A program made the position numbers and the translations under genes. This document shows positions 1-7,076 of a stretch of 12,844 nucleotides of DNA, one piece after another. The stretch's first letter is position 1. Each line of letters starts with the position of its first letter. Origin of the DNA: Peptostreptococcaceae bacterium (GTDB lineage: Bacteria > Bacillota > Clostridia > Peptostreptococcales > Anaerovoracaceae); NCBI GenBank assembly GCA_016650115.1, contig JAENWI010000021.1, positions 1 through 12,844 on the forward strand, read 5' to 3'. The notes beneath the pieces were generated by a model that worked only from the letters and a program-made list of their open reading frames with translations, was not told where the DNA came from and ran no database searches.

Positions 1-1
1 A

Positions 2-238
2 ATCACATCCAAAGAAATTCTATCCTATAAATTTGGCTATGAGAAAGATGGGCTATTCAACGAAGTGACAACTGAGGACACTTTAACCGCTCTAAGCACT
101 TTTAGAAATGACCTGGAGCAACAGGCTCTAGATAGCGGAATTAATGAGAAAGCAATGGATAGCACAAAAATCTATGTTGAAAACCTTCTCTATACAATGG
201 GGTTTGAATCTGTCAACGTTACTTTTTATTACAACTGA
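2..238 (+). CDS. C-terminal fragment of an unidentified protein (possibly DUF4230-like)
   Basis: An open frame enters at the left edge and runs 78 codons to a TGA at 236-238; the start lies outside the window. The visible part is acidic and mostly polar. It includes a predicted helix rich in Leu, Glu and Gln (around FRNDLEQQAL), then a second helix (around STKIYVENLL), and ends in a short strand (VNVTFYYN). This helix-helix-strand ending resembles the C-terminus of DUF4230 proteins, membrane-anchored proteins of unknown function, but the match is from memory and weak. It is the only plausible plus-strand gene in the window, so it converges with the leftward genes to its right. No hairpin terminator was seen after its stop. 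Confidence 0.55.
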   Translation: MTSKEILSYKFGYEKDGLFNEVTTEDTLTALSTFRNDLEQQALDSGINEKAMDSTKIYVENLLYTMGFESVNVTFYYN

Positions 239-248
239 TCCTATAGAA

Positions 249-430
249 CTAAAGTGAAAACTTCTCAAAATGTATTTCCGCTCGCTTGGGGCGTGCACTA
301 AGGACAAATTGTAAAATCAGCCAGGTATACGCGGATGCTCCTGCAATCAGTCCTTCTTTTGTCGCCATGGAACGCAAATTCTGTCTTCCATTCTGATCTC
401 CTCTTTAACCGAGTTAAGTCTACCCATCAT
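249..430 (-). pseudogene. Small ORF of unknown function, probably frameshifted
   Basis: An ATG at 428-430 overlaps the DUF2156 stop codon in an ATGA arrangement and opens 27 codons ending at 347. Within the same frame a second ATG at 389-391 has a good site (AAAGAGGAG, 6-base gap). A second frame opens from the ATG at 366-368 to a TAG at 249-251 and encodes 39 residues with a hydrophobic stretch (KEGLIAGASAYTWLILQF). Inserting a single base near 373-380 would join the two frames into one protein of about 60 residues with one possible membrane segment. I recognise no family. It could be a decayed small membrane protein cotranscribed after the DUF2156 gene, or chance. Confidence 0.25.
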
Positions 431-1317
431 TTTTTCACTAAAATACCCTTTTCCATCATAAATATTGGGCGATAAGATTCTTTCGCCTTCCGCAATCCGT
501 CCACGCCCATATCTTCTTCACGATTAACGTACATGTAATCCGATAGTTCATGTATAATAAACTGCTGGTTAATTATTGGATATGCTCCATTTATATCAGC
601 AAATGCCTTTTCAAAATGAATAACAAACATATCATCCCATAATTTTTCACCCATAGTCAGCGCTACAATTCTTCCAGATATCCGTATAATACCACCAAGT
701 AACCCCAGCTTTTGTCTATTCTTAAGCCCTTTTATAACAACACAAATTTCATCTGCTTTTGATTGATCCGTACAGCCTCCATTCTCTATGCACCATTCTT
801 TGAGCATTTCAATGCATTCTTCCGTATTTTCTTCGCTAATTCTTTCATATGACCAGTCCGGATTTGTTTTTAAAAATTTATTAATATGATTCTTTTTGCC
901 ATGATATTTCTTACCGACTAGATTTTTCAAATCTTCCGTTTTATAAACATAATCTGCATTATTTCTAATATAGGAAACCTGATATTCACCAGGATATATT
1001 TTTTCAATCTCTGCAAACATATCTGACTCAATAACACTCATGTTAAATTCTATATTCTGTTCTTTACAATATTCGAAAATCCATTGAAATGACTGTTTCA
1101 AATCTCCGTTACCCATTGGGAATGCAAAATAATTTTTACCGCCATTCATAAATTTTATAAAGAGCATATCATTAGCAACTGCAAACTGCGTATTATAAAC
1201 ATCTGACCATAAAACCAGATTCCCCACACTGTAATCACACGCGCTATGCTTTCTCATGCTTATATACTTCGCCAATAAATCCCTATCCTCAACTGCGATT
1301 TTCTTGAATTGTTCCAT
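427..1317 (-). CDS. DUF2156 / phosphatidylglycerol lysyltransferase C-terminal domain protein
   Basis: This 296-residue soluble protein matches the DUF2156 family over its whole length. The family has two GNAT-like folds and forms the catalytic domain of MprF, which moves an amino acid from charged tRNA onto phosphatidylglycerol. Seen here: the signature around residues 122-148 (DYVYKTEDL, then GKKYHGKKNHINKF) and the C-terminal block at 264-283 (VNREEDMGVDGLRKAKESY). There are no membrane segments, so the MprF flippase half is absent. Stand-alone members of this length are common in Firmicutes and mostly uncharacterised, so aminoacyl transfer to lipid or peptide is inference. The ATG at 1315-1317 is preceded by GAGGTG. 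It lies 58 bases after the NodB deacetylase gene on the same strand and is likely cotranscribed or served by a weak promoter in the gap. Confidence 0.85.
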   Translation of the reverse strand: MEQFKKIAVEDRDLLAKYISMRKHSACDYSVGNLVLWSDVYNTQFAVANDMLFIKFMNGGKNYFAFPMGNGDLKQSFQWIFEYCKEQNIEFNMSVIESDMFAEIEKIYPGEYQVSYIRNNADYVYKTEDLKNLVGKKYHGKKNHINKFLKTNPDWSYERISEENTEECIEMLKEWCIENGGCTDQSKADEICVVIKGLKNRQKLGLLGGIIRISGRIVALTMGEKLWDDMFVIHFEKAFADINGAYPIINQQFIIHELSDYMYVNREEDMGVDGLRKAKESYRPIFMMEKGILVKK

Positions 1318-1356
1318 TTTCTACACCTCATTATTTTACGCATATATCTAAATTTT

Positions 1357-1386
1357 ATTATATGTTATTCGTATTTTACTCTGTAA
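1357..1386 (-). promoter_or_regulatory. Possible sigma-A promoter for the DUF2156 gene
   Basis: On the minus strand a perfect TATAAT (1357-1362) sits 18 bases after a weak TTACAG (1381-1386) that overlaps the end of the upstream deacetylase gene. The -10 is good and the -35 poor, and the region is very A+T-rich, so chance is a real possibility. Confidence 0.3.
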
Positions 1387-2311
1387 TAAGTTCATCCATC
1401 CTCACCAGTTCATATCCTGCATCTCTTAATCCTGTTATGATCTCTGGCAATGCATTGGCTGTCTGACTTCCTCCGACATGCATTAACACAATACCATTAT
1501 CAGAAGCCTTGTTCAATACCCTGTCGATAATGTACTGCTCTGTCACATTGACTCCATTCATCGTTTCTGCCCAGTCATGGGAGTCTATTGTCCACATTAT
1601 GGCATACTGATAGCCGTGCTCTCCCAGCACATTTAGAAGTCTGTTATTATATTCACCGTATGGAAATCTGAACATAGTCGGCGTATATCCAATTGTATCC
1701 TTCATGATATTCGTTGATTCCATAATGTCGGCGGATACCTCATCTTCTGTCATAGCGTTCATATGGGCATGTGCTTGAGAATGGTTTTCAATTAAATGTC
1801 CCCTACTGGCGATTTCACGTGCCAGCTCCGAGTGGTCTTCCACCCATCCCCCTCTAAGAAAGAACGTTGCCTTGACCTGATATTGATCCAATACATCCAA
1901 GAGCTGCAGGGTTTTATCATACTCCCAGCCCGAATCAAAGGTTAAAGCAATCTGTTTTGCCTCTGAGGTGCTTGTACCCCCCCAAACGAGTGTGGACGCT
2001 GTTAAATTTAAGCTGGAATCCTTGACTAGTGGTGGCGTCGGAGTCGGTGTTGGGGTTTCTACTGGCACCGGCTCAGGTTGCGGTTCCTGCGCTGCCTCTG
2101 GCGTAAGTACAGGATCCGTGTCTAATACTGCCCCTTGTGTGGGTTCAGTGCCTCCAGTGATATCAGAATTTCGATCAGGATTTTGATCAGAATTTCCGCA
2201 TCCCAACATGAAAGCCATTAGTATGGCTACCATAAATAGAATCATTTTGAGTTTCTTATTGATGATCAGGTAATGATTCTTTTTTCTTTTACTATTTAGT
2301 TCAATTCTCAT
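1376..2311 (-). CDS. Polysaccharide deacetylase (NodB homology) lipoprotein
   Basis: Predicted surface lipoprotein of 311 residues with a NodB-type carbohydrate esterase 4 domain, which removes acetyl groups from peptidoglycan or other N-acetylated glycans. From the chosen start: a basic N-terminus, a hydrophobic segment (about 22-37), a lipobox-like LGC with Cys38, a Pro/Thr-rich linker (about 80-95), then the catalytic domain (about 118-311). Family motifs are TFDSG at 124-128, ENHSQAH with His177 and His181 as zinc ligands, RFPYG at 215-219, DSHDW at 243-247 and LMHVG near the end. The second Asp of the usual TFDDG motif is Ser. I chose ATG 2311 because GAGGT lies 7 bases before it; the in-frame TTG at 2341 has no such site. 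It is preceded by the SLH-hydrolase gene on the same strand (75-base gap). The substrate is not determined. Confidence 0.88.
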   Translation of the reverse strand: MRIELNSKRKKNHYLIINKKLKMILFMVAILMAFMLGCGNSDQNPDRNSDITGGTEPTQGAVLDTDPVLTPEAAQEPQPEPVPVETPTPTPTPPLVKDSSLNLTASTLVWGGTSTSEAKQIALTFDSGWEYDKTLQLLDVLDQYQVKATFFLRGGWVEDHSELAREIASRGHLIENHSQAHAHMNAMTEDEVSADIMESTNIMKDTIGYTPTMFRFPYGEYNNRLLNVLGEHGYQYAIMWTIDSHDWAETMNGVNVTEQYIIDRVLNKASDNGIVLMHVGGSQTANALPEIITGLRDAGYELVRMDELITE

Positions 2312-2386
2312 ATTGTGTACCTCAAATGTAATTTTGTGCAATCAAATGTAGTTAAATTTATTCAAGCGAAAAAGGCATCACAACCT

Positions 2387-3760
2387 CTAAATTATATGAC
2401 ACTTATAAATTTCTTCATACCCCCTTAGCGTAGGGTGAACGTCAAGACTTCCTTTTAAAAGGTCGAAATTCGTCAATGCTTCTGTACCCGTGTAATTGTT
2501 AAACGCACTATATACATCGTCAACCTTATAGGCTCCACTGCCGGAGTTTATAACGTCATTAATCCCACTTACAGGTTTGTTAAAGGTTTTGAAATAAGCA
2601 TCTCCTTCACGAATCGGGTTGTAAACTGTCATGACAGTTATTTCTGCCTGAGGAGAAAGTGCCTTGACCGTCTTTATTATTTCAGGCCAATCCTTAGCAA
2701 ACTGCTGAACACCAATCTCCAGCTCAGGCGATACTTCAGCAAGTATAATTTTCAATTTATCTCTGTTGGCTTTGCTCATCAAAACTAATGTAAGATCTCT
2801 GATAAACGTGTCTGATTTTGAATCAAGTTTAAAAGCTTCTGCCATATCAGTTGTGACAGGCCTGAGAAGATTGTTTCCGCCTATGCTGATGGTAATGATC
2901 TTTGCCTTGCTCACCGCATTTATTGTAGTTTCATCATGTTTCAGGTCGGCTAATAGTTCGCTGCTGTTCTTACCTGGTTTTCCAAGGTTAAAAACTGCAA
3001 GTTGTTCATTTCCTGCTTTATTTTTCAGTGCATTGGCGAATAAGTCCACATACCCAAACCCTTTTGCCACCTTTGAGCCATAGGCAATGGAATCTCCCAG
3101 CGCTGTATAATTCCCTGCCGTTTGAGTTTCTACCGATACATATTCCTTCATCATGGCTGCCTTATCAAGTGCTACCAATGCTTCGCCACGCTTGATGTCA
3201 TTTTGACCTTTAAAGCTTCCGTCTGGATAGCCCGTCATTATTTCAGCTAAGTAAACTGCTCCAATTGCACCTTTACTCCAGTTATTCGCTGCCAAGTCTG
3301 TGAACACACCTGCTGCTGCCACATCTACTCCAAGCTGATCTATTTTTGCTAGTATTGAAGCCGCTTCCTCCCTGCTGATGGGGCTGTCAGGTCTTATGGT
3401 TCCATCAGGATACCCTGTAATATATCCTGCCGTTGAAGCTTTACCAACTGCGTTTGCGTACCATGCATCTGTCTCTACGTCTGTATAAACAGTATTTGAA
3501 GTAGCTGTATACCCAAATGCCCCATTCACCAGTGACATAAACTCTGCCCTGGAAATGCTGTCTTCTGGCCTGAATGTGCCGTCTTCATATCCTTTAACTG
3601 CTCCCTGATCAATCCAATTTTGAATGGTGTCCATTGCCCAATGACCTGCAATATCTGATACACTTAAAGCGTATGCGTTTACTGGTGCGATCGTGAATAG
3701 CATACAAATAATAGTTACTGTTGCTACCGATTTACGGATGCAGTTTGTTAATTTTCTCAT
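2387..3760 (-). CDS. S-layer-homology protein with SGNH/GDSL hydrolase domain
   Basis: Secreted, wall-anchored esterase of 457 residues. A signal peptide (about 1-31, ending near VNAYA) is followed by three SLH repeats (about 33-84, 92-143 and 153-202) carrying the typical GYxDGTFRP and SRAEF blocks; these hold proteins to wall polysaccharide. The SGNH domain (about 217-457) shows block I as LGDSIAYG with nucleophile Ser224, block II Gly260, block III as GGNN (294-297) and block V as DVHP with Asp440 and His442. The family deacylates esters, including acetylated glycans; the substrate here is unknown. The ATG at 3758-3760 has a strong GAGGAG 7 bases upstream. The frame stays open for another 59 codons upstream, but that part encodes a transporter scrap and is not part of this protein. 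The domain ends soon after the catalytic His, so the C-terminus is short. Confidence 0.9.
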   Translation of the reverse strand: MRKLTNCIRKSVATVTIICMLFTIAPVNAYALSVSDIAGHWAMDTIQNWIDQGAVKGYEDGTFRPEDSISRAEFMSLVNGAFGYTATSNTVYTDVETDAWYANAVGKASTAGYITGYPDGTIRPDSPISREEAASILAKIDQLGVDVAAAGVFTDLAANNWSKGAIGAVYLAEIMTGYPDGSFKGQNDIKRGEALVALDKAAMMKEYVSVETQTAGNYTALGDSIAYGSKVAKGFGYVDLFANALKNKAGNEQLAVFNLGKPGKNSSELLADLKHDETTINAVSKAKIITISIGGNNLLRPVTTDMAEAFKLDSKSDTFIRDLTLVLMSKANRDKLKIILAEVSPELEIGVQQFAKDWPEIIKTVKALSPQAEITVMTVYNPIREGDAYFKTFNKPVSGINDVINSGSGAYKVDDVYSAFNNYTGTEALTNFDLLKGSLDVHPTLRGYEEIYKCHII

Positions 3761-3796
3761 GATGGCTCTCCTCTTTGAATTTTCATTTTCTTTTGA

Positions 3797-3826
3797 AGCA
3801 TAAACAGTGTTATGCAGACAAGCCAA
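3797..3826 (-). promoter_or_regulatory. Possible sigma-A promoter for the SLH-SGNH gene
   Basis: On the minus strand TTGGCT (3821-3826) and TATGCT (3797-3802) are separated by 18 bases and lie just upstream of the GAGGAG site of the SLH-hydrolase gene. The -35 half falls at the edge of the MFS relic. Each box departs from consensus in one or two places. Confidence 0.3.
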
Positions 3827-4003
3827 AACAGCTAGGCTACTTTGCGTAAAAATCAACACCTTGCGCTTTGGAAATCTGTCGACAAGCGTACCCGCATATA
3901 ATGCAAATAACATCATCACTAAAAATTCCATTGACATTAGAGAAGAATCAAACCTGATATACGATTTGCTTTTGATAGAAAATAACTATAGTTTTGGTTG
4001 ATA
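3818..4003 (-). pseudogene. Relic of an MFS transporter N-terminal region
   Basis: The minus-strand translation contains the major facilitator signature between helices 2 and 3, LYAGTLVDRFPKRKVLIFTQ (from about 3905 down to 3846), which is the conserved DRxxRR-type loop of drug-efflux-like MFS proteins. Upstream, in a different frame (about 3935-4003), NINQNYSYFLSKANRIS resembles the start of such a transporter, so a frameshift separates the pieces. Homology stops at about 3820 and everything beyond helix 3 is missing. The scrap runs in frame into the SLH-hydrolase gene. It is a decayed remnant left by deletion or insertion and cannot encode a working transporter. Confidence 0.7.
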
Positions 4004-4154
4004 TTTAAAAGGGATGGTTTAAGGGATGAAAATGTTTCTAGATAGAAATAAACCCTTATACACCCGCAATGAGAAAACATGTAACAATTGCGATGTTAAG
4101 ACATTGTCCTCACTATGCTAAACCCAAGAGGAAACTCTTGAAATGTTGGGCTAA

Positions 4155-4235
4155 TTATGAATCTCCAAAAATCAGGTCAATGCGGGTGCCGGTCCACTTG
4201 AGTTCCCCCCGTCGCCCGGTCAGTCTGCCATTCAG
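4155..4235 (-). pseudogene. Relic of a catalase-peroxidase (KatG) C-terminal region
   Basis: The frame that ends at the TAA at 4155-4157 reads NLNGRLTGRRGELKWTGTR followed by IDLIFGDS. Intact catalase-peroxidases have a closely similar block near their C-terminus (GRDRxTGELKWTGTRVDLIFGSNS), followed by about 45 more residues that are absent here. The GRLTGRRGE part looks scrambled by a small indel. The stretch is visibly richer in G+C than its surroundings. It lies directly downstream of the rubrerythrin-like gene stop, within the same transcript. The match is short but specific, and was made from memory of the family. Confidence 0.5.
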
Positions 4236-4236
4236 G

Positions 4237-4722
4237 TTAATATTCTTTTCTGACCCCAAACTCAGCAGACTCAACCCATTCTTTAGACTTTCTGAGCAAG
4301 TTCTCGAGTTCATTAAGAACCTGAAAATGCTGGGTCTCCTGTATTATCAGATAATCAAATAGCTCTTTATCCTTAACCTCAACCGCTTTTGATAATAAAT
4401 CTGTATAGATGTCTATACTCTTTTTCTCCAATTTTGAAGCGGTTCTGTAGAAATCCAGTTGACTGGGTATTTCATTAATCGGGTTTTTTATGTCCCCGGT
4501 GCCTTCAAATATATTTTTTGCATTTGATAATGTGTCAGAATCCATCAGCTGGAAATCAATATTATTCATTTTGTCGGTCAGTATCTTAGCATGGTTTTTC
4601 TCGTCTTCCGCCATCATTTGACATACTGGATAAAGCATATTATTTTTGTTCACTTCAGCCTGTTCCCTATAGTATTTCAACCCATCAAGTTCCATATCGA
4701 TTGCAAATTTAAAAATGTTCAT
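4237..4722 (-). CDS. Rubrerythrin-like ferritin-family diiron protein
   Basis: Cytoplasmic four-helix protein of 161 residues from the chosen start. The rubrerythrin/ferritin-like fold uses two pairs of helices to bind two irons and usually acts in peroxide reduction or iron handling in anaerobes. Candidate ligands are all present: Glu11 in helix 1, the ExxH pair Glu41/His44, Glu99 in helix 3 and the ExxH pair Glu129/His132 (IQETQHFQVL). The C-terminal rubredoxin domain of classical rubrerythrin is absent, so the electron donor would be separate. An ATG at 4728 also exists, but the AGGAG lies only one base before it. The ATG at 4722 has a proper 7-base gap, so I start there. It has its own strong promoter, appears monocistronic and is followed by a KatG relic, also an oxidative-stress gene. 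Confidence 0.82.
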   Translation of the reverse strand: MNIFKFAIDMELDGLKYYREQAEVNKNNMLYPVCQMMAEDEKNHAKILTDKMNNIDFQLMDSDTLSNAKNIFEGTGDIKNPINEIPSQLDFYRTASKLEKKSIDIYTDLLSKAVEVKDKELFDYLIIQETQHFQVLNELENLLRKSKEWVESAEFGVRKEY

Positions 4723-4744
4723 AAGCATACTCCTTTCGAAAAAT

Positions 4745-4772
4745 ATTATACTTTTGAAAATGTTAGCGTCAA
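4745..4772 (-). promoter_or_regulatory. Sigma-A promoter of the rubrerythrin-like gene
   Basis: On the minus strand TTGACG (4767-4772) and a perfect TATAAT (4745-4750) are separated by 16 bases. Transcription would start near 4738, leaving a leader of about 16 bases that contains little more than the AAAGGAGT ribosome site. This is the best promoter in the window. Confidence 0.7.
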
Positions 4773-4805
4773 CACCTACACAAATTTCACATCCTATATA
4801 GGTGT
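4772..4805. repeat. Inverted repeat abutting the rubrerythrin-like promoter
   Basis: ACACCTA (4772-4778) and TAGGTGT (4799-4805) are perfect 7-base inverted arms separated by 20 bases. The inner arm touches the -35 box, so this could be an operator for a dimeric regulator. No T-run follows either arm, which argues against a terminator. It does not match a PerR or Fur box. Confidence 0.35.
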
Positions 4806-4979
4806 CTCTATCTACTATAACTTTTATCCTAATCTTAATGCAATTATATCCCTTGTATGGAATAAATTCAATGCTACGGGTACCTTTATTTATACTTATT
4901 ACGCCATATTATTTCATTAAATTGCATGCTTTTTCCCATTAAAACCCTCATGGAATTATCCAGGAGCACCTTGCCGCCC

Positions 4980-6236
4980 TTAATTCACGTTTCTGTTTTT
5001 CAAAAGTAAAGGGCGAATAACAGTTGCGCTTAATGTAAGAATGATAAATAATACTAATATAATCGGTGCAGTTGATAATAAATTGTATGATACAAAGCAT
5101 AATGCGGTAAAGGTACCTATAACGCCCATCGCGGCATAAAAACGACCATAAGGTATAATTTTAAAAGCAATGGCATTAACTATCATAAATGTAAATAGGA
5201 AAACGAAACTAGCACCTTCCACTAATTGATTCAGATTTCCGACAAGTGCAAAGCCAATACTTAGGGCACTGATGAATATAATGCTACGGTCAGATATACC
5301 ATGAGTGTTTTCGTGTTTGAACATGTTAGGTAACTCGTGGTCTGTTGCTATTTTTCTTGCTAAACGTCCTGTGGAGAACAAAGTTGAGTTGATTGCTGAA
5401 CCGGTCGAAAACAGAGCACCAATTGTTGCAATAATTAAGCCGATTGTACCAAAAGCTTGTTGCCCTGCAATAGCAATAACCACTTCTTTTTTCGCAATAA
5501 TCGCGTCAGTACCAACAAGTAGTATTGTTCCGACAGTTACAAAGATATATATTGCTATAACCGCTAAAACCCCAAGAATTTCAGCTTTTCTGATTGTTTT
5601 TAATGGATTATTGATATCATCATAATCATAGGTGATTAGTTGGAATCCTTCATAAGCCATAAAAATTGATCCAGCTGCTAAAATTGCATTATTAGTATCA
5701 ACTGATTGAATGTGAGAAGTATAGTCGGAAAAATTAAATGTTTGCCAACCAGCAGTTGCTAAAACCAATAAAATGGCTATTTTACCCCATACAGTTATGA
5801 TTTCAACCCAAGAGGCGTCGCCGACTCCACGAAGATTCACAGTTAGAAAAATAACAATAATCAACGCCGCAAAAAATCGGGGAACCCAAGGGCCTCCACC
5901 TATAACATTTGCCAGATAATTACCAAATGTAAAAGCGTACACACTCATTGTAAGAACGTAACCACCAATAAGTAACCAAGATAAACCACCTGCAAAGTGT
6001 TCATGATTTATATCTTTTATGTATGTGAAAGCACCACCACCTTCTTTGAATTTATAAGTAAGGTGTGAGTAACTAATGGCTGTAAATAATGCTATAATAC
6101 CTGCAATTAGAAAGCTTAACCATGCCATATAACCTGCATCCTCTACAACGACACCCAAAACACTGAAAATACCTCCACCAATCATTCCACCAACAGCCAT
6201 ACACCATGTTGCATTAAGCCCCATTTTATTCTTCAT
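4980..6236 (-). CDS. APC-superfamily amino acid permease
   Basis: Integral membrane transporter of 418 residues with about 11-12 hydrophobic segments. The unwound helix-1 motif, normally GSGIF, appears as GGMIGGGIF (16-24). The helix-6 region reads FMAYEGFQLITYDYDDINNP, matching the FxAYxGF...EExxNP block of the amino acid-polyamine-organocation family. The family takes up amino acids or polyamines by proton or sodium symport or by exchange; the substrate cannot be read from sequence. The ATG at 6234-6236 overlaps the stop of the preceding SLH/GerMN-type gene in an ATGA junction, with GGGAGAG 5 bases before it, so translation is probably coupled. No terminator hairpin was found after its stop; the next 250 bases hold no recognised gene before the rubrerythrin-like promoter. 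Confidence 0.87.
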   Translation of the reverse strand: MKNKMGLNATWCMAVGGMIGGGIFSVLGVVVEDAGYMAWLSFLIAGIIALFTAISYSHLTYKFKEGGGAFTYIKDINHEHFAGGLSWLLIGGYVLTMSVYAFTFGNYLANVIGGGPWVPRFFAALIIVIFLTVNLRGVGDASWVEIITVWGKIAILLVLATAGWQTFNFSDYTSHIQSVDTNNAILAAGSIFMAYEGFQLITYDYDDINNPLKTIRKAEILGVLAVIAIYIFVTVGTILLVGTDAIIAKKEVVIAIAGQQAFGTIGLIIATIGALFSTGSAINSTLFSTGRLARKIATDHELPNMFKHENTHGISDRSIIFISALSIGFALVGNLNQLVEGASFVFLFTFMIVNAIAFKIIPYGRFYAAMGVIGTFTALCFVSYNLLSTAPIILVLFIILTLSATVIRPLLLKNRNVN

Positions 6237-7018
6237 GTGATCTCTCCCACACCTTTAAAATTTGCAGGTATTGTTTCTCCTTCTTGCATTTCTATATGCC
6301 CGGATGCATAAAGCTTGCCGTCATTAATATTGGGATAGTACAAGTTAATCGTTTGTAATTGGGAAGCATTGACTTCTATTTCCTTAAGAGAAGAGCTGAC
6401 CTCATTCCCTCCTGAAGTGAATACGGACTTTACCAGTCCAACATCCTTTGCGTAATAATCAGTTACCCTGTCAAACTCTCCTTGCGTTACTACCTCAATA
6501 CACAGAAAACTTCCTGATGGCGTGGGCACAACTTTAGAAACACTGCTTATAGTCCTCTCGCGCCCATCGCTTAATATCCAGGTCGTGCCTGCTCTCAAAG
6601 GCTCCATCAAGAGAGCGTCCCCTGAAGCATTTACTGTATTTAAGAGATTTTCACGGTAATAAACTTCTCCTTTTGACATAGTTTCAATTATTTCCCCATC
6701 GATAGTTAGGGACTCCTGATCACTGCGGATAACTGTTCTGCCATCAACCGTCACCCCAATAAGGGTAACCTTTCCGCCTCCAACCCCATCTCCAAACGCA
6801 CGATTTACTATGGTTGTCATTTGTGCTCTTGTTAAATTGTCCTTTGGCAAAATTTTACCGTCAGTGCCAATTAGTAATCCATTGGCAACAGCATTTTCAA
6901 GTGCAGTCGTGGACCAGTCATCGGGCATATCAGAAAACTCCAATGCAAATACAGTAGTATTTACCGCTGAGAAAACCATTACCAAAGCAGCCAAAATTGC
7001 TAAACTCTTTTTCCTCAT
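6233..7018 (-). CDS. Secreted protein with one SLH repeat and a truncated GerMN-type C-terminus
   Basis: Predicted exported protein of 261 residues. A signal peptide (1-25, VFA end) precedes one SLH repeat (about 27-75, with LTRAQMTTIVNRAFG). A middle domain (about 105-212) carries YYRENLL, EPLRAGTTWILSDG, VVPTPSGSF, DYYAKDVGLVKS and EVSSSLKEI. As I recall, this block precedes a GerMN domain in clostridial and bacillar envelope proteins. The tail starts like a GerMN domain (INLYYPNINDGKLY) but jumps to ASGHIEMQEGE, which resembles the end of the full-length family, so roughly a hundred residues appear missing in frame. More than one SLH repeat would be usual. It may still be made, but is probably an internally deleted version. 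The start has GGGGGAGG 7 bases upstream. The gene lies just after a terminator, so it needs its own promoter in 7019-7075; I see no convincing one. Confidence 0.72.
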   Translation of the reverse strand: MRKKSLAILAALVMVFSAVNTTVFALEFSDMPDDWSTTALENAVANGLLIGTDGKILPKDNLTRAQMTTIVNRAFGDGVGGGKVTLIGVTVDGRTVIRSDQESLTIDGEIIETMSKGEVYYRENLLNTVNASGDALLMEPLRAGTTWILSDGRERTISSVSKVVPTPSGSFLCIEVVTQGEFDRVTDYYAKDVGLVKSVFTSGGNEVSSSLKEIEVNASQLQTINLYYPNINDGKLYASGHIEMQEGETIPANFKGVGEIT

Positions 7019-7076
7019 GATTTTTCCTCCCCCATATCCTATTTATGCAGCTTTTTTCCGTTCCACCCTTTTGAAC

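Noticed and set aside
2312..2341. TTG start at 2341 for the deacetylase
   Set aside because: No ribosome site precedes it, while the ATG at 2311 has GAGGT at good spacing and gives a normal lipoprotein signal.
2323..2352. Repeated TCAAATGTA upstream of the deacetylase
   Set aside because: Two 9-base copies in an A+T-rich gap are easily chance and match no known operator.
4125..4140. Hairpin CAAGAG-GAAA-CTCTTG
   Set aside because: Only 6 base pairs with no T-run on either strand and no gene end nearby, so there is no support for a terminator or RNA element.
4886..4984. Minus-strand open frame after the permease (KGGKVLLDNSMRVLMGKSMQ...)
   Set aside because: It looks protein-like and could be another relic, but no family is recognised, it has no start with a ribosome site, and 32 codons can occur by chance.
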